Translations under genes and position numbers: made by a program | Part shown: positions 1 through 11,760 of the stretch, piece after piece | How the letters are laid out: each line of letters starts with the position of its first letter | Position numbering within the stretch: position 1 is the first letter of the stretch | Notes under the pieces: model-generated | Seen by the model: only the letters and a program-made list of their open reading frames with translations | What the model was told of the DNA's origin: nothing | Databases searched by the model: none | Source of the DNA: Batillaria attramentaria | Lineage: Eukaryota; Mollusca; Gastropoda; Batillariidae | Length of the DNA stretch: 64,000 nt | Reading direction: 5' to 3' | Assembly: GCA_018292915.2 (NCBI GenBank) | Contig: JACVVK020000473.1 | Span: 166,001 to 230,000, forward strand

Positions 1-1106
1 TAGAGAGAGAGAGAGAGAGCGAGCCATAGGTTGATTAGTTGGGTTTTCATGTCCCATACCAAAAGCCGGCTGTGCCACATTGGAGAGGGGCCTGATGGGC
101 AGGTCATAATTACTGTGAAGGAATAGCTTCTCCAACTGAACAGTCAAGCTGAAAACTATACAGTCAGACTGCAGAAAAGCATACGGCTTCGCCCCCCCCC
201 CCCCCCCCCCGGCAAAACAAGCTTTTATATTTTGCAGAAAAAGTTTTACATCATGTACCATAAAAAAATTATGTTAGCATGTGAAAAGGTTCATTTTTCT
301 GCAGCAAAACTGACGTTTTTCTCTTTTGCAGAGAACAAAGTTCTTTAGCATAAAAAATCAATTGCAGAAAAACTTTTCCCAGAGAAAAAAACTGCATGTA
401 TTCAGTTTTTCCACAGGAAAAACACTGCTGTCAGTTTTGCCATCTTTTTAACCCCCACCCCCCAACTCCTCAACAGCGCCTATTTGCTTTAAAAAAAAAA
501 CCCTCTGATTTGGTTTTATGTGTGATAAACCCACCATCTGTTTTTCTTGTTTGTTTTTTAAAACAGAATTTTCCTTGGGGGAAAAACTGTTGTTTCGTGA
601 AAAAGTGCCCTTTTTGAACCCCCAAATGGTGATTTTGTCATCAGTCATCTATAACATGCTTGTTGCTAACACGGAACTCAATACAGCTCACTACTGGCAT
701 AGGAATAGGGGGGGGGGGGGGGGGTCCACCACCACCCAAAACTTCATGCTGAAAATGTTGTCACAATTTAAAATACCGTAGTTCCAGGAAAATAGAAGTT
801 TCTACAATCTGAATAAAAATGTTCCTACCAGAATGTGCATATTGAACAGATTTTAGAATCATTTTGAAAACTGAAACTTTGAGCTTGATGTTTTGGCTCT
901 TTGCAGATACACTGCTATCAAAGTTGAGCAAAGAAAGAAGTATGAAAGTATACAGGCAAAACTGTTGGTTTGGCACAAGTAGAAATCCATGTAGAACACA
1001 GACTTTTAAATTATACCATTTACAGCCATGTACTTTAAGTTTAAACATTCAAGGAATTAACCCACCTACACACATTTCAATGAAGTTACAGTTTGGTTAT
1101 GAATAC

Positions 1107-1174
<68 letters not shown>

Positions 1175-1195
1175 CGGTATTTAGACATTAATTTC
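1..1195. other. Upstream flank, no gene seen
   Basis: No supported coding region. The stretch holds a GA repeat at the left edge, a C-run near 190-210, a G-run near 708-724, and a GT repeat (about 1108-1137) followed directly by a GA repeat (about 1141-1171). Short open frames here are low-complexity or lack splice context. It is presumably the 5' flank and promoter region of the large + strand gene, but I could not place a TATA box or initiator with confidence. Confidence 0.5.
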
Positions 1196-1199
1196 CGCA

Positions 1200-1501
1200 C
1201 GCGGAGCCTCGATCTCGTTTGCCAGATATTGGAGCAGCCATGTTCATTCCGGCTAAATCTGCACTAGATCTAAACTTTGTTCAAAATTGCCAATTTTTTT
1301 TCTAATCCTTTTTGCTAGACAACGCAAAAGTTTCATCTTTGTGGAAACAGGTTTCGCTTTACGTGCTTGGTGGTTTTTGAGTCGAAGGAGATTCTGGTGT
1401 AACGAAGAACGACTTTACCGACGATCTTAGCCGCAACGGCAACGAGCACCACCGCACGAGCACGACAACGCGACACGATCTACATTGCAGCTCATTTTCA
1501 G
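1200..1501 (+). other. Exon 1, 5' untranslated (start approximate)
   Basis: The stretch before a strong donor (TTTTCAG/GTAATA, exon ends at 1501) has several CpGs and lies just upstream of the first coding exon. The frame that would join exon 2 in phase is open back to a TAG at 1428 but has no ATG. It is therefore called non-coding, with translation starting in exon 2. A short upstream ATG near 1240 opens a frame of about 20 codons that stops before 1310 and could act as a uORF. The transcription start is not visible and 1200 is only a guess. Confidence 0.55.
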
Positions 1502-2175
1502 GTAATAACTTATAAGATTACTTGAATTGAACTTAAAACAATAGCGTCAATAGATAAATATAATGAAAGGTTAGCTTCATCGACTCTATCGGATAGATCT
1601 GATCCTGAAGAAAGTAAAGCAACGACAGCAAAGCGAAAATGGGTCAGCGGCACCCGAGGCGGCGTGGGTAGCGATATCCGGATAGTAGACGGGTAGACAC
1701 CAAACTCGCAGCACTTGACTGTAGTTAGGCCTATGTCACACGAGAGTGTTTTAGTCCAAACAGTAACGAACGTGTTTTTCCGTGTTTCTCATGTGACATG
1801 CGGTTGCAACACGCCTTTGAGTTTGACCTACTTTTTGTTCCTCCCCCCCCCCCCCCCCCCCGGAGCGTGTTGTGGGCTGTTTTCCACACGTGTGCGTTCA
1901 AAAACGTCTGTGTGTCATGAGCCGTAGTTGAACTGCCTGTTTCCATGCAATCATCCACTTTTTGAAACTGCAACATGGGGAAACGGTAATGGAACACAGG
2001 GGACTACTTTCAGTGACAGACACAGAGTCAGTGAATGTCCGCTGCTATTCCCTGGGCTTGTTTTGGCTTGAACTTCTAAGAAAATTAAAGTTAAATATGT
2101 ATACATCACATTACATGTATGTACATGTGCGCATTTGTTCATTTTCAGTGAAATAAGTTTTCTTGCATGTTACAG
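1502..2175 (+). other. Intron 1
   Basis: Runs from donor GTAATA at 1502 to acceptor TTGCATGTTACAG at 2175. It contains a C-run at about 1843-1861 and one copy of the palindrome TACATGTA (near 2114). No other feature was seen. Confidence 0.6.
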
Positions 2176-2900
2176 ATGTGATCACACAGTCATGGACGGG
2201 GACACAGCTTCCAAGTTTGTTGCATCATTGGTAAAGTCGATCCAGGCTCTTTGCAATGGTTACATTGACTTTTCCTCAAGCATAGAAGTTATTGGACACA
2301 TCCACCTTAGGATCGATGAAAATAAAAAGTTCAATTACGTTCTCAGTGAGGAAGTAAGTAAGTCACAGAATGAAGCTGCCACAGTATTTTCCAGCCACTC
2401 GTACCACTCACAGCCACCTCAGACGACAACCACAGGCAGGACAGCACCTTCAGATTCTCCCAGTCGAAATCGTCGTAAAACACAGCAAGTACCTCGCGTG
2501 GATGAGTCAACGCTTCCACCAGATGTGCCTTCAGCTTCAAAAGACTCGAGATACAGTGACAGATTAGACAGTCCAGCATCACGTCGACTAAGTGACGGCG
2601 GTGACTCCCGTGACACAGACACTTTCCCCAGTGTGAGGAAACATGAACACAACAGTGGTGCTGGAAAGCAGTCAACTCCTTCACAAGACTCTTTTGACAG
2701 ACGGCGGAAATTACAACCTGACAGTGACACCCACTCTTCCCGATCTCAGGACCCTGTACCGAAAAAGAGCCGAACAGGTCTCTCACTCTCAGGCTCTGCG
2801 GCAGTTCAAAGCTCTGGTTTTGAAGTCATCGAGATAAAAGAGGAGCCAGCCGATGATGAATCAGGCGATTTCTTTGGGGACAATAATGCTGCAGGGCAAG
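2176..2900 (+). CDS. Common exon 2: N-terminal domain and acidic SUMO-like motif
   Basis: Translation probably starts at ATG 2192 (Kozak G at +4, first ATG in frame within the exon). It gives 236 codons plus one base. Residues about 5-55 look like a small folded domain with hydrophobic helix and strand patterning; I do not recognise the family, and it does not resemble BTB or SCAN by eye. Residues about 65-215 are Ser/Pro/Thr/Arg-rich and probably disordered, with several basic patches. Near the end, VIEIKEEPADDE contains IKEE, a psi-K-x-E sumoylation consensus followed by acids, a motif common in transcription factors. The donor is CAAG/GTGAAT at 2900. If not spliced, the frame stops after three more codons (2908), giving a short protein without a DNA-binding end. 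Confidence 0.85.
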
Positions 2901-4509
2901 GTGAATAACTCTTGGTGAAGTTTGCCCTAGTTACTAAGTTAGCACTGTAGTACTTTGTAAATTTCCTGCTGTGTAGAGGATATTATTTTGTATTGTATTA
3001 CTCTGGATTTCCTCTAGGTGTGAATACTGTGATTTTTTTATGATTAAATTTTAAAAGTTATTTGCTGTAGCTAATGTGGCAGTTGTGTATACATGTCAGA
3101 TCTAGTATCACGTCTGTTCTGTCTGTGATATCTCTAGTCTGAGCAGCGTTTTAGTTCTTTTATTCATTTCTACTAACTTGTAAAAAAAAAAAAATTCAAT
3201 GTTGTTGACGCTGTTTAGTTTTTATGACAGACTCTGTTATCCATAATTCAGTGATTGCCTGAATCTCTCATTCTCTGTTCTGGAACTAAGTATGTAATTT
3301 GCTTTGACATGCTTAGAGGTGCCAACTAGTACGGATTGGCCGTATTATTTTCCGCTTAACTCAAAATTTTAAATATGGAAATCCGGTTTGGTCGGGAAAA
3401 AATAAGGAAGAGAAAAATTTGACCGAAGTTTGTTACATCAACTTTTTTTTTTTTTTTTTTGGGTGTGATTTGCCAGCTGTAACCCTTGAACTGGAGGTTG
3501 TGGCCAATCACAGTTTAGTTTCTTGAACAATGAGCCAATCGTAGCGCGTCTCAAGGGTTGACAAAATGGCGCGAAGTGGAGTCAACACAGCTTCGGGCCA
3601 ACGCAACCTTATTCACGAACGGCCACGAAGCAGGCTATCAATGAATAATTATGATATCAAATGCATCAAAAGTATTTCTGCGGAGCTGGATAACATGGAG
3701 GCCTTCTCATGCATCTTAGCCATTATGGTTTCCATCATAACTGACATGGGTAGTCAGTGGCTCAGAAAAGAAAGAAGCTATCAGTCCTTCCGAAACAGAA
3801 ACGTGGATTTGTTGTCACAGACAAAGAAACAGCGGTGACACATGCAGAATTGTTGATCGCTTTCAGAGTGAGCGCATCAGAATTCAGACCCCTCCGGTTA
3901 TCTGATTCGTGTCCCGATATATATTTCAAAAAGATCGTTTGGAAGTACAGCTGTGCATGAACCAAAAACGACAGAATTAGTGTAACCTTTCAGTTCTGAC
4001 AGCAAGTCACAGCGTGCCGTACCTGTAGTAGTTGATGTATATATTCTCAGACTGTTTGCTGTTCAAATAGGCAATTCTGCCTGTAGTTAGCTGTCTCCGA
4101 CAGCGGAATCCCACGTGTTTGGTCATTCAGACGTTTTCATGCTGAATTTATTGATTACTATTAAAATGAAACAAATGATGATAACAGGAGTCAGCTCAGG
4201 TCTGGAGCTTTACAGCTTTCTCTAGGCGAGAATTGCTTTGCGTTTTCACTTTTGGTTTGTTTACACAGTGTGTGTGTGCACTCACACTTTAGCGCTGTAA
4301 CTATAAGTGATATATTCTGTGTGTGTTTGCTTTTTTTTTTCCTTTTGTACGGCAGAATACTGACAAGTGCCGAAAAATACTGATGTTTGTGCGAAATAGT
4401 ACTGACAGACACTTTTGGGGTTGGCGCCTCTGCATGCTCGTTTGGAACTGGATTTCGCATACAGTTGCTTTACGTTTAGTTTTACCTATAGTGTCCCGTT
4501 TGTCTTCAG
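2901..4509 (+). other. Intron 2 and possible 3' UTR of an unspliced short form
   Basis: Begins at donor GTGAAT 2901 and ends at TGTCTTCAG 4509. ATTAAA near 3042 could serve as a polyadenylation signal for a short transcript that reads through exon 2. Most of the rest is a hAT-like element listed separately. Confidence 0.5.
3314..4432. mobile_element. Non-autonomous hAT-like element in intron 2
   Basis: The left end is TAGAGGTGCCAAC and the right end GTTGGCGCCTCTG, an inverted pair with two differences. The ends are flanked by the direct repeat CATGCT (3308-3313 and 4433-4438), consistent with a decayed target-site duplication. Ends of the form CAGAGG/TAGAGG with 8-bp duplications are typical of hAT elements. 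The inside has a T-run near 3442-3462 and an unassigned open frame at 3566-3838. No transposase motif was recognised, so it is probably non-autonomous. Confidence 0.6.
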
Positions 4510-4752
4510 ATATCAGTCAGCCAGACTTCAGTAATCTTGTTGCCGACAGTCTGGACCGTGTGGGTCAGCTGGAAGGAACATCATTGCTGGCAGGTGGTGA
4601 TGCACAGCAGATTCCAAGGCAGCAGCTCAGAGGACAGCAGGACCAGCCATTCCCAATAATGCTTCATGCCAATCCGACTGCCTCCACCAGCTCTACAGTG
4701 TCTTATCCAGGCCCTTCAGATCAGCAAGGAGCTGTGGCTTCTTCTAGTGGAG
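4510..4752 (+). CDS. Common exon 3: symmetric Gln/Ser-rich linker
   Basis: Acceptor TGTCTTCAG at 4509 and strong donor GGAG/GTAGGT at 4752. The exon is 243 bases, entered after one codon base and left after one codon base, so it is symmetric (1-1) and could be skipped without changing the frame. It encodes about 80 residues: a short acidic/hydrophobic start (ISQPDFSNLVADSLDRVGQL), then Gln-rich (about 30-50) and Ser/Thr/Pro-rich (about 55-80) sequence, probably a flexible linker or transactivation region. It lies directly before the array of terminal exons, which are all phase-matched to its donor. No known domain was seen. Confidence 0.8.
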
Positions 4753-7700
4753 GTAGGTGTCGCGTTTTCATACCTAAAATTTTTGTAAAATTGGTTGTGC
4801 ATCAGACCGGGCAGATGTTTATGCTTCCTTGTCTCCGTCTGTGTGTCTCTTCCCCATTCCACTTTCTGTTGTGGTATTACTATGCTTGGTGTTGCCTCCG
4901 TCCCCAATCATTACCGCATTGGCTTTTCAGTATGAGAGGTTGTTTGTGTTAATGCAAAATAAATAAAAAGATGTCCTCTGGGATGTTCTATGCATTTGTG
5001 GGCTCCACGGATATAGGAGTCTGGTTCTCTGACAATGACATTAGGGTCTCTTCCTGAAAAGAGCTTCTGGGAACTATGGCTAGTATTAGTTAAGGACTGG
5101 TTAGGTTTAGCAGGCATTTGGATACATGTATACATGTGGGCATTGTTACTCTCGTAGTCATACCTTCGTGAGTCTGTCCCACTTAAATATTTCTTCATGA
5201 TGGTTAATTGTCGATATAGTATCATATACTGTTCGTAGACCTAGGCTGAAGGCAAAAGAGTTCTAACTCTAAGCATAAATTTGTAAGTTTGATGACAGTG
5301 ATGTAAACTTGCTGATCAATAGGTATTACTGCTTGCTGGAAGTGGAAGGGGATTGTAAATTTTATAAAGTGCAGCCACAGACGTAAAATGAGCTTACAAT
5401 TCAGAACTTACGAAATCACGTGCAACGTGGCAAATGTACTCACAGTGATGTGAACTTGTGACACTTTATGAGGAAAAGGCACACATGCATACACGCCCCC
5501 CCCCCAAAAAAAAACAACAACAACAAAAAACAAACAAACAAACAAAACAAAAAAAAAAACCAACCAAAACAACAACAACAGCAACAACAAAAAAACACAC
5601 ACACACACACACACACACTACACATGCGCAGAGACCATGTCAGCATATGAATTTTTTTTCCCCCACCTCACTAAAATGACAGTCTATTGTTGTTGTGGTT
5701 TAGATATTGTGAATAAAGCTGTATAGTTTATTTGTGGTGACAAGTCCTTATTTACTTAAGTAGCACTGTCTGCATTAGTGATTTATCTAGATCTGTAGAA
5801 GTAGTTTTTTCTCTGTCCACACATGCTGACCTGCCATTTAGTTTTACAGAGTGGCGCTGTTTTCCACATAGCGGAGCGATGGCAGCAGACAGGAATGCAA
5901 AAGACAAATTTATGGAAATACAGAGAATCAAGAAAGTAATGTTTAAATTATATGTTCGATAGAAGCAGCAACTCTCTTTTTTGCCACTGGGAGCACTTGA
6001 TAAACAAAAAATGTAGAACTACTGTACAGTGGATTCACCACCCAACTTGGACTTTACAATTCACACTGCCTGTTTGTATTACTCTGCTACGTGGAAGTCT
6101 GGCATACATACTTTTTTAAAAATCGCTTCTTCTGCATTCACTAATTGCATTACATTTTCTGGTGAGTGCTACTGGTATCCCTGTTTGTTTCGCTGCTTTC
6201 CTCAGAGTTGCAGGTTGGAGGCTCTTGTCTTCAGATTTCATTTGGTTTTACTATAAATTCTGACTTTAAAAAGTATGATTATTAATTCCACACAATATAG
6301 ATTTAATCAAGTGCAAGGTAGCTTCCTTGATGATGTGTATGGTCACCGGCAGGATAATTGATGGCAACTGTAATTAGTTTTTATATGTTTTTGTGTTTGT
6401 CGGTCAGCGTGCTTGAAATATAAAAATTTGCAAAGATGGAAAGAGTTACTGATCTTAAGTACTGCAGCCATCCAACCTGCCTCTGATTTCTGGCAAGACC
6501 TGGTGCACAACCGAATAACTATTTTCTGTCTTTGTAACCTAAACATGTATGAAATTATTACATGTTTGTATGTCATGTATGTGATTCGTAGGATGTCATC
6601 TGTTGTAACTAATGTAAGTGATTTTCTGTGTGTCAGTCTTTTCTGGCAGTTGCACTTGCAGTACAGTGTACTTTGAGTGTGCTCGTGAATTACAGATGTT
6701 TGTCTTTTTTTCTGGTTTTTTTTTTTTGAAGGAAAGTGGCTGGTTTGATGTGCCTTTTGGCAGAAACTGAGCCATGAAAATTTCAGCATCATTTTGCATA
6801 CATATTTTTTAAGTACACATTAAATAGTTCTAAAACATTGCATACTACTTTAAGTGTTACTAACATACAAACATGAAAGAAAAGGCCTAATACTAGTAAT
6901 AGATTCAGATGATTGAAAATCTTATGTCTTAAATGTCTGACTTAGTAGAACTACATGGGCGTGTTTCCCAGTTCCTTGACACCTGTGATCCTATTTATTG
7001 CTGTGTGGTCATAGCGAATATATCATAGACTGAGATTTCAGTGCATCAGTTATGTTTTGTGTAGCTGAATGTACATGTGCAGGCTTTGTTATCAGTGCTT
7101 TTGCATTGGGGACACTCTACTTGTGCATTCTGTGTATGCCTTTGTGGGGTGGCAGGTTTCATCCAAGAAAGCCAGATGGCTGACTTCAGTGGTGTGAATA
7201 TGATTGTCAGGTGCAGATTGAGCTCCTGTTTTGTGTACGTGTGTAATAGTTATTTATATTATTAAGTTTAGAATTTTTTGTGACCAGTGTGTCCACTGCT
7301 CTGAACAACTTGTCTTTGGGTTTGAACATATCAGAGTGAACAAAAGGGGAGCGGTGTCTTTGTGTAGAAGTACCTACCACAGTACCAGAATAGGAAGTAA
7401 GATGGCACTGTGGAATCAATAAACAAAACCGTTTTTGTGAGGTGTATGTTGTCTCTGTCTGCCCCACCACCCCACCCCCACCCCCACCCCCTTCTCTCTC
7501 TCTCTCTCTGGTAAAATTAAGGTGTGTGGTCACTAAAAATAAACTAGTTAAACTAGACTAGAAGTCTGGAATCCACACAACGGTACAGCCTATGTCGCTC
7601 AGTACACCAGATATTTTGGCACCAGTCTCTTGAAATTCTGGTGTTGGTGGATTTTAGTTGCATTATTTTGGAGTGCTTAGTTCAGACTCAGAGCTCTAGA

Positions 7701-8284
7701 ATAACATGGGTGATCGCTGATGGGATTGGGGGGGGGGGGGGGGGTATTCATAGTTGCATTGTCAATGTCATGGTTATGCCTTATGGGCAAGTTTTTCACT
7801 CTAATCACATGCCAAGTTTATGCAAGATCATATAGGACTGGTGAATGCTGGTGGAAGGAACATGTATACAAACTGGTGCAGTTGACAGAAACTAGCATGC
7901 TTTGAAATCACACATTTGTTTCATCTTTTTTCTCAAATTCTTGTCTTCAACATTTCGCTGATTGAACATTCATCTTTTCAGATGTTAGTTTCATAGTAAC
8001 TAAGTAATGGATAGATTGGTGTGTAGATTTAAAGAAAGCGCTTATTTCGTTTGGTTTAGTCTTGCTCATACAGCAAGTGTCTGTCGAACTCGCTTCAACT
8101 TCAAACGGTTTTCTGTTGACATAATTTTCAGACCTGTGCAAGTATGGCCAGTAAAAGCACCCACATAGGTTTCACTGAAGAGTATAGGTACATCAGTAAT
8201 CAGAAGTATGCTTCTGTTGTAGTTCTACTCAGTGTTGTGGTGATCTCACCATCTGTTCAACCTTCCCCTTTCCTTTCCTGTCAG
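4753..8284 (+). other. Large intron before the terminal-exon array
   Basis: About 3.5 kb from GTAGGT to the first terminal exon. It holds an AAC/A-rich tract and CA repeat (about 5505-5618), a C-rich and TC-rich tract near 7465-7508, and a G-run near 7728-7744. No extra phase-matched exon with a recognisable domain was found. If splice choice uses a docking site, as in Dscam, this intron is where to look. Confidence 0.5.
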
Positions 8285-8556
8285 GGATTTCTGGAAGTGT
8301 CCATGACCTTGTGGCCCATTTGGAATCCAGGGAGACAACAGTGGGGCACAGCTTCCCTGGCCCTGTGCAGCACTGCCTGTTGAGGATTCCAATGAGAGGG
8401 AAAAAGGAAAACCCACAAAAGTACTGCCGTGTGTGTAAACAGAGGGGGCATAGGCGTGACAGTCGTTTCCATTGCCCTGCATGCCCAGGGCAGCCAGGCT
8501 TGTGCAGAATGACAGACTGTTTTATGATTTATCACCAGCTGACTGACCAGCCATGA
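8285..8556 (+). CDS. Terminal exon T1: piggyBac-type zinc ribbon
   Basis: The acceptor is a long pyrimidine tract ending CTGTCAG at 8284. The joined first codon is GGG (Gly), followed by 89 residues to TGA. The domain is C-x2-C-x12-C-x2-C-x6-C-x4-C-x4-H near residues 45-80, with a basic run (RGHRRDSRFHC) between the first two Cys pairs. This matches the C-terminal zinc ribbon of piggyBac transposases in Cys spacing and in the PxLC...CFxxYH ending. The lead includes LRIPMRGKKENPQ, equivalent to the RIPxTKxK lead of its sisters. Likely a DNA- or chromatin-binding isoform end. The last ATG-independent start is set by the splice site. Confidence 0.82.
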
Positions 8557-8914
8557 TGTTCGGTTGTTACGCGAAATCCGCCTGACATAAAGGTACTGCA
8601 TTAGTTGATAACTTGTCAGTACTTTGTGAAGGCTTGCCATGCTGGTTCTGTTCCCGTTTGGTTGCACATGGGTGATTGTTATCAGGGCCACAACGCACCT
8701 TATTACTTTCTCATCCAGGTGATACAGTACATGTATGCACTGTAAGGTTTATATTCACCCTGAGAAAGTGCGTTCCTGTATTTGTGCCATCTGAGAAAAT
8801 GCGGGTCTTAAGATATTGTCCGATTACTTATTTTACAAGGTATGGCAGTGTGGTATTGCAATCAGCACTGACTTGGGGCCTGACAACCTGTCTTTACCCT
8901 TGCCTTTCCTTCAG

Positions 8915-9237
8915 GCAGTGCTGGTGCAGCTCTGGTGGCTCAGCTGGAACCAATAGAGTTTGGTGGTGACGAGCCTGGAGACTACCAGGTTTCTCAGTTC
9001 TGGCATCAGCAGCATCGCCTTGAACGCATCCCCCCGACAGAGAGAAAGGCCAACTCGCAGAAGAAATGCCGTGTGTGCAGGAAAAGGGGGATAAGAAGTG
9101 ATAGCCGTTTCCAGTGCCCAGTTTGCCCAGGTCAACCTGGTCTGTGTAGATCAAAGGACTGCTTCGAGGTGTATCACCAGTCTTTTGGGATGATTGATCC
9201 ACTAGTTGAGCGGGACCACATGAATTCTTCTTTATGA
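8915..9237 (+). CDS. Terminal exon T2: piggyBac-type zinc ribbon
   Basis: Acceptor CCTTTCCTTCAG at 8914; first codon GGC (Gly), then 106 residues. It has the lead ERIPPTERKANSQKK and the ribbon C-x2-C-x12-C-x2-C-x6-C-x4-C-x4-H ending in CFEVYHQ. A short tail follows (GMIDPLVERDHMNSSL). A second AG three bases downstream (GCAG) is a possible NAGNAG-like alternative but would break the phase. It is the paralogue of T1 and T3-T6; the first bases after the acceptor (GCAGTG) match T3. Confidence 0.82.
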
Positions 9238-9647
9238 GGAGAACTGGCTACCTCCACTGTTCCTTCGTGTTTCCTTTGATTTCAAAGGTTCCTACTACTG
9301 CAGATAGATCTATGCAAACCTGTGTGTGTATGCCCCCTTCGAAGTAAAGAACTGACTCCACTGTCCACAGCTTCCTATTTGAGTGCAGCAGTTACCTATT
9401 GCATCACACACTGCACACACACCAGCTGGAGCGGCTTTAATTTGAAAGAGATTGCAGCACACAGGATCCACACATGAACACAGAATGCATTTTCCCAGTT
9501 GCTATATGATAAGCGCAGTACTGTGATATAACTCAGTAACTATGAATTTAACTGTGAATGCTATTTTGAATCATCTTAGATATGGTCTTCTAAATCTAAT
9601 GCATTTGAGAGCTGCGAGTTCAATTATTCCTTTGGGTTTCCTGCCAG

Positions 9648-9904
9648 GCAGTGCAGTCTTGGTCGCCAGGATTGCTTCAGATGTGACCACTCACGAGTGG
9701 ATGGAAGGCAGCCTTGCATCTAACCAAGCTCACTTCCTGGCTCGCATCCCAGCTACGAAAAACAGAATCGCCCCTCAGAAAAGATGTCGTGTGTGCTACA
9801 ACAGAGGGCTTCGGCGGGACAGTTGTTACATCTGCCCTGTCTGTCCAAAGCAACCTGGTCTCTGCAGAATTGGAGACTGTTTTAAGGTTTATCACCAGAC
9901 TTAA
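9648..9904 (+). CDS. Terminal exon T3: piggyBac-type zinc ribbon
   Basis: Acceptor TTTCCTGCCAG at 9647; first codon GGC (Gly), then 84 residues ending one residue after the YHQ of the ribbon. The lead is LARIPATKNRIAPQKR and the Cys/His pattern is C-x2-C-x12-C-x2-C-x6-C-x4-C-x4-H (CRVC, CPVC, GLC, DCFKVYH). It is the shortest ribbon isoform, so the ribbon closes the protein. The frame is open upstream of the acceptor only by chance. Confidence 0.82.
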
Positions 9905-10681
9905 CAGAAGTGAGAACTTAAACTTGTTGAGGCGTGTGTCGTTTTTGTTGTGTGCTTCTTGCTCACCTAGCGTGTTTTGGAATCCATGTTTCATTATAAC
10001 GCTATCCTGGATGGAAAAGTTGCAAAGGATGTCTGGAAATGATCTTCTCAGAATCAATTTCTGTTACTGTTGTACGCTGTGATAGGTGCCTTGCATGGCT
10101 GGTGTAGAATGTCCGGATTTAAGACACTGGCTGTTGTGTTCAGTTATGTTTCATCAAATTCAGACTAGCTTGCTTTGTGTAAGGACAAGACAAGGTTAAC
10201 AAGGAGAAACTGGCTGGTCAAAGCATGCTGTGTCTATGTGCCTGGATCAAAGGCAGGATTTTGTCAGGGAAAATGTTTCCACTCGGAGTTGAGAATGTGG
10301 AGTTGTTAGTGTTTGTATTTGGATACAACACTACATGTACTTGTAAAACTTCTTATTTTGTCTGCGTTGGTGCTTGAGACCTTCTACTGTTTATATTAGA
10401 ATTGGTCACCGGAAGTCTAAATTTATTTCATTATTATGTTTGGTCACTTTTTATTTTTTACTGTTACGTTTTGTTTGTTTGCGAGTCTGTGTACTGGCAG
10501 TAACAGCAATAAACAATTCTCTGCAAGAGAAATTACAGTATTTTGGCTGTTTGTTTAATACAAATGCCAGAGGGTGGGGAATTAAGTGAGTAGCAGAGTT
10601 AATAACATTTAGAGAACAAACATGAAACGGTTGAGAGAAAAAATGCTCCAGTTCAATTATATCTTTGCCTTTTACTGCCAG

Positions 10682-10968
10682 GGGTGGTTGGGAGCAGTGC
10701 TGATTCTACGGGGAGTGCACCAATTGATGTTGTTTACGGTGACATGGAGCTAGGCCACTTGCCATGGCATCAATGGGAAGGACATCACTTGACACGCATT
10801 CCACCAACGAAGAAGAAAGCTGATCCTCAGAAAAGGTGCTATGTGTGCTTCCGTAGGGAAGGGAAGCGACGGGACAGTTACTTCCATTGCCCTGTTTGCC
10901 CTACACAGCCTGGCCTCTGCAAAACCAAAGACTGTTTCATTTTCTATCACCAGTCTGTGGACGTCTAG
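10682..10968 (+). CDS. Terminal exon T4: piggyBac-type zinc ribbon
   Basis: Acceptor GCCTTTTACTGCCAG at 10681; first codon GGG (Gly), then 94 residues. Lead LTRIPPTKKKADPQKR, then C-x2-C-x13-C-x2-C-x6-C-x4-C-x4-H; the loop is one residue longer than in its sisters (RREGKRRDSYFH). It ends CFIFYHQSVDV. An ATG does not begin this exon; translation enters through the spliced codon. Confidence 0.82.
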
Positions 10969-11437
10969 AACATAATGCTCTTCATGTGAGAAATCGACTC
11001 GTCTTGAGACACAAACTGCACTAAATTAGTTACATTTGTATGTTGTGTTTACAGCGTTCAGTGTTTTGTATTCTTGGGACAACTTCAGCCACATGTTCAG
11101 GTTATCAAAAAAAATGCAAAACAACAACAACAACAACCAAAAAACCCCACAAATTCCTAGGTAAAATCACCTGTATCTAGCCATGCGTTGCTTGCTGAGC
11201 AATCTGTGCCAACCACCAATCTCTCCTTTTTGGAAATGAATGATGCCGGGCGAGCTGTGCTGCATATGTATTGTTTTTTTGTTTTTTTTTTGCAGCGTAT
11301 GTCTGTTGGAGAATATATATGCTGGGGGTCTTTTGCCAGTTTGCATGCAAAGCGATTTAATTTTGAAACACTTTTAAGTAGTGCAAACAGTTCCAATGAA
11401 AATGCACCAAGTGTAGCTGATTTACCTTTTCTGCCAG

Positions 11438-11760
11438 GCATTGGTGGGTGCGGTGCTGCTCTGATGACAGAGATGGTGGACATTTTCCATTGTGGGATGG
11501 ATCATGGCCTAATCCCTCCACATCATCTGGCTCGCATACCAGCAACTAAGATGAAGGAAAACCCTCTGAAACGATGCAGAGTGTGCTATAAACGAGGACA
11601 GCGGCGTGACAGTTACTTTCACTGCCCTGCCTGTCCAACTCAGCCAGGACTGTGCAAATCCAGAGACTGCTTTGATGTGTTTCACCAGTTTATGCAGCAA
11701 GACTTAATTGTAGACAGATCAAATGAAATGCCTCATTCTGGGGTGGCTCAAAAACAGTAG
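11438..11760 (+). CDS. Terminal exon T5: piggyBac-type zinc ribbon
   Basis: Acceptor TACCTTTTCTGCCAG at 11437; first codon GGC (Gly), then 106 residues. Lead HLARIPATKMKENPLKR, ribbon C-x2-C-x12-C-x2-C-x6-C-x4-C-x4-H (CRVC, CPAC, GLC, DCFDVFH), with Phe replacing the usual Tyr before His. A 27-residue polar tail follows. The frame upstream of the acceptor is open for 84 codons but is low-complexity and crosses a T-run, so it is not counted as coding. Confidence 0.82.

Noticed and set aside
1715..2156. Coding start upstream of exon 2
   Set aside because: The frames run through intron 1 sequence; the acceptor at 2175 and the first in-exon ATG at 2192 fit better.
2343..2786. Minus-strand frame of 147 codons opposite exon 2
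   Set aside because: It is the shadow of the coding exon; it shows no domain and no splice sites.
3566..3838. Possible transposase remnant in the intron 2 element
   Set aside because: 90 codons without any DDE, BED or dimerisation motif that I can see.
5408..5680. Open frames rich in Val/Cys or Thr/His/Lys
   Set aside because: They are translations of AAC, A-run and CA repeats; no domain and no splice context.
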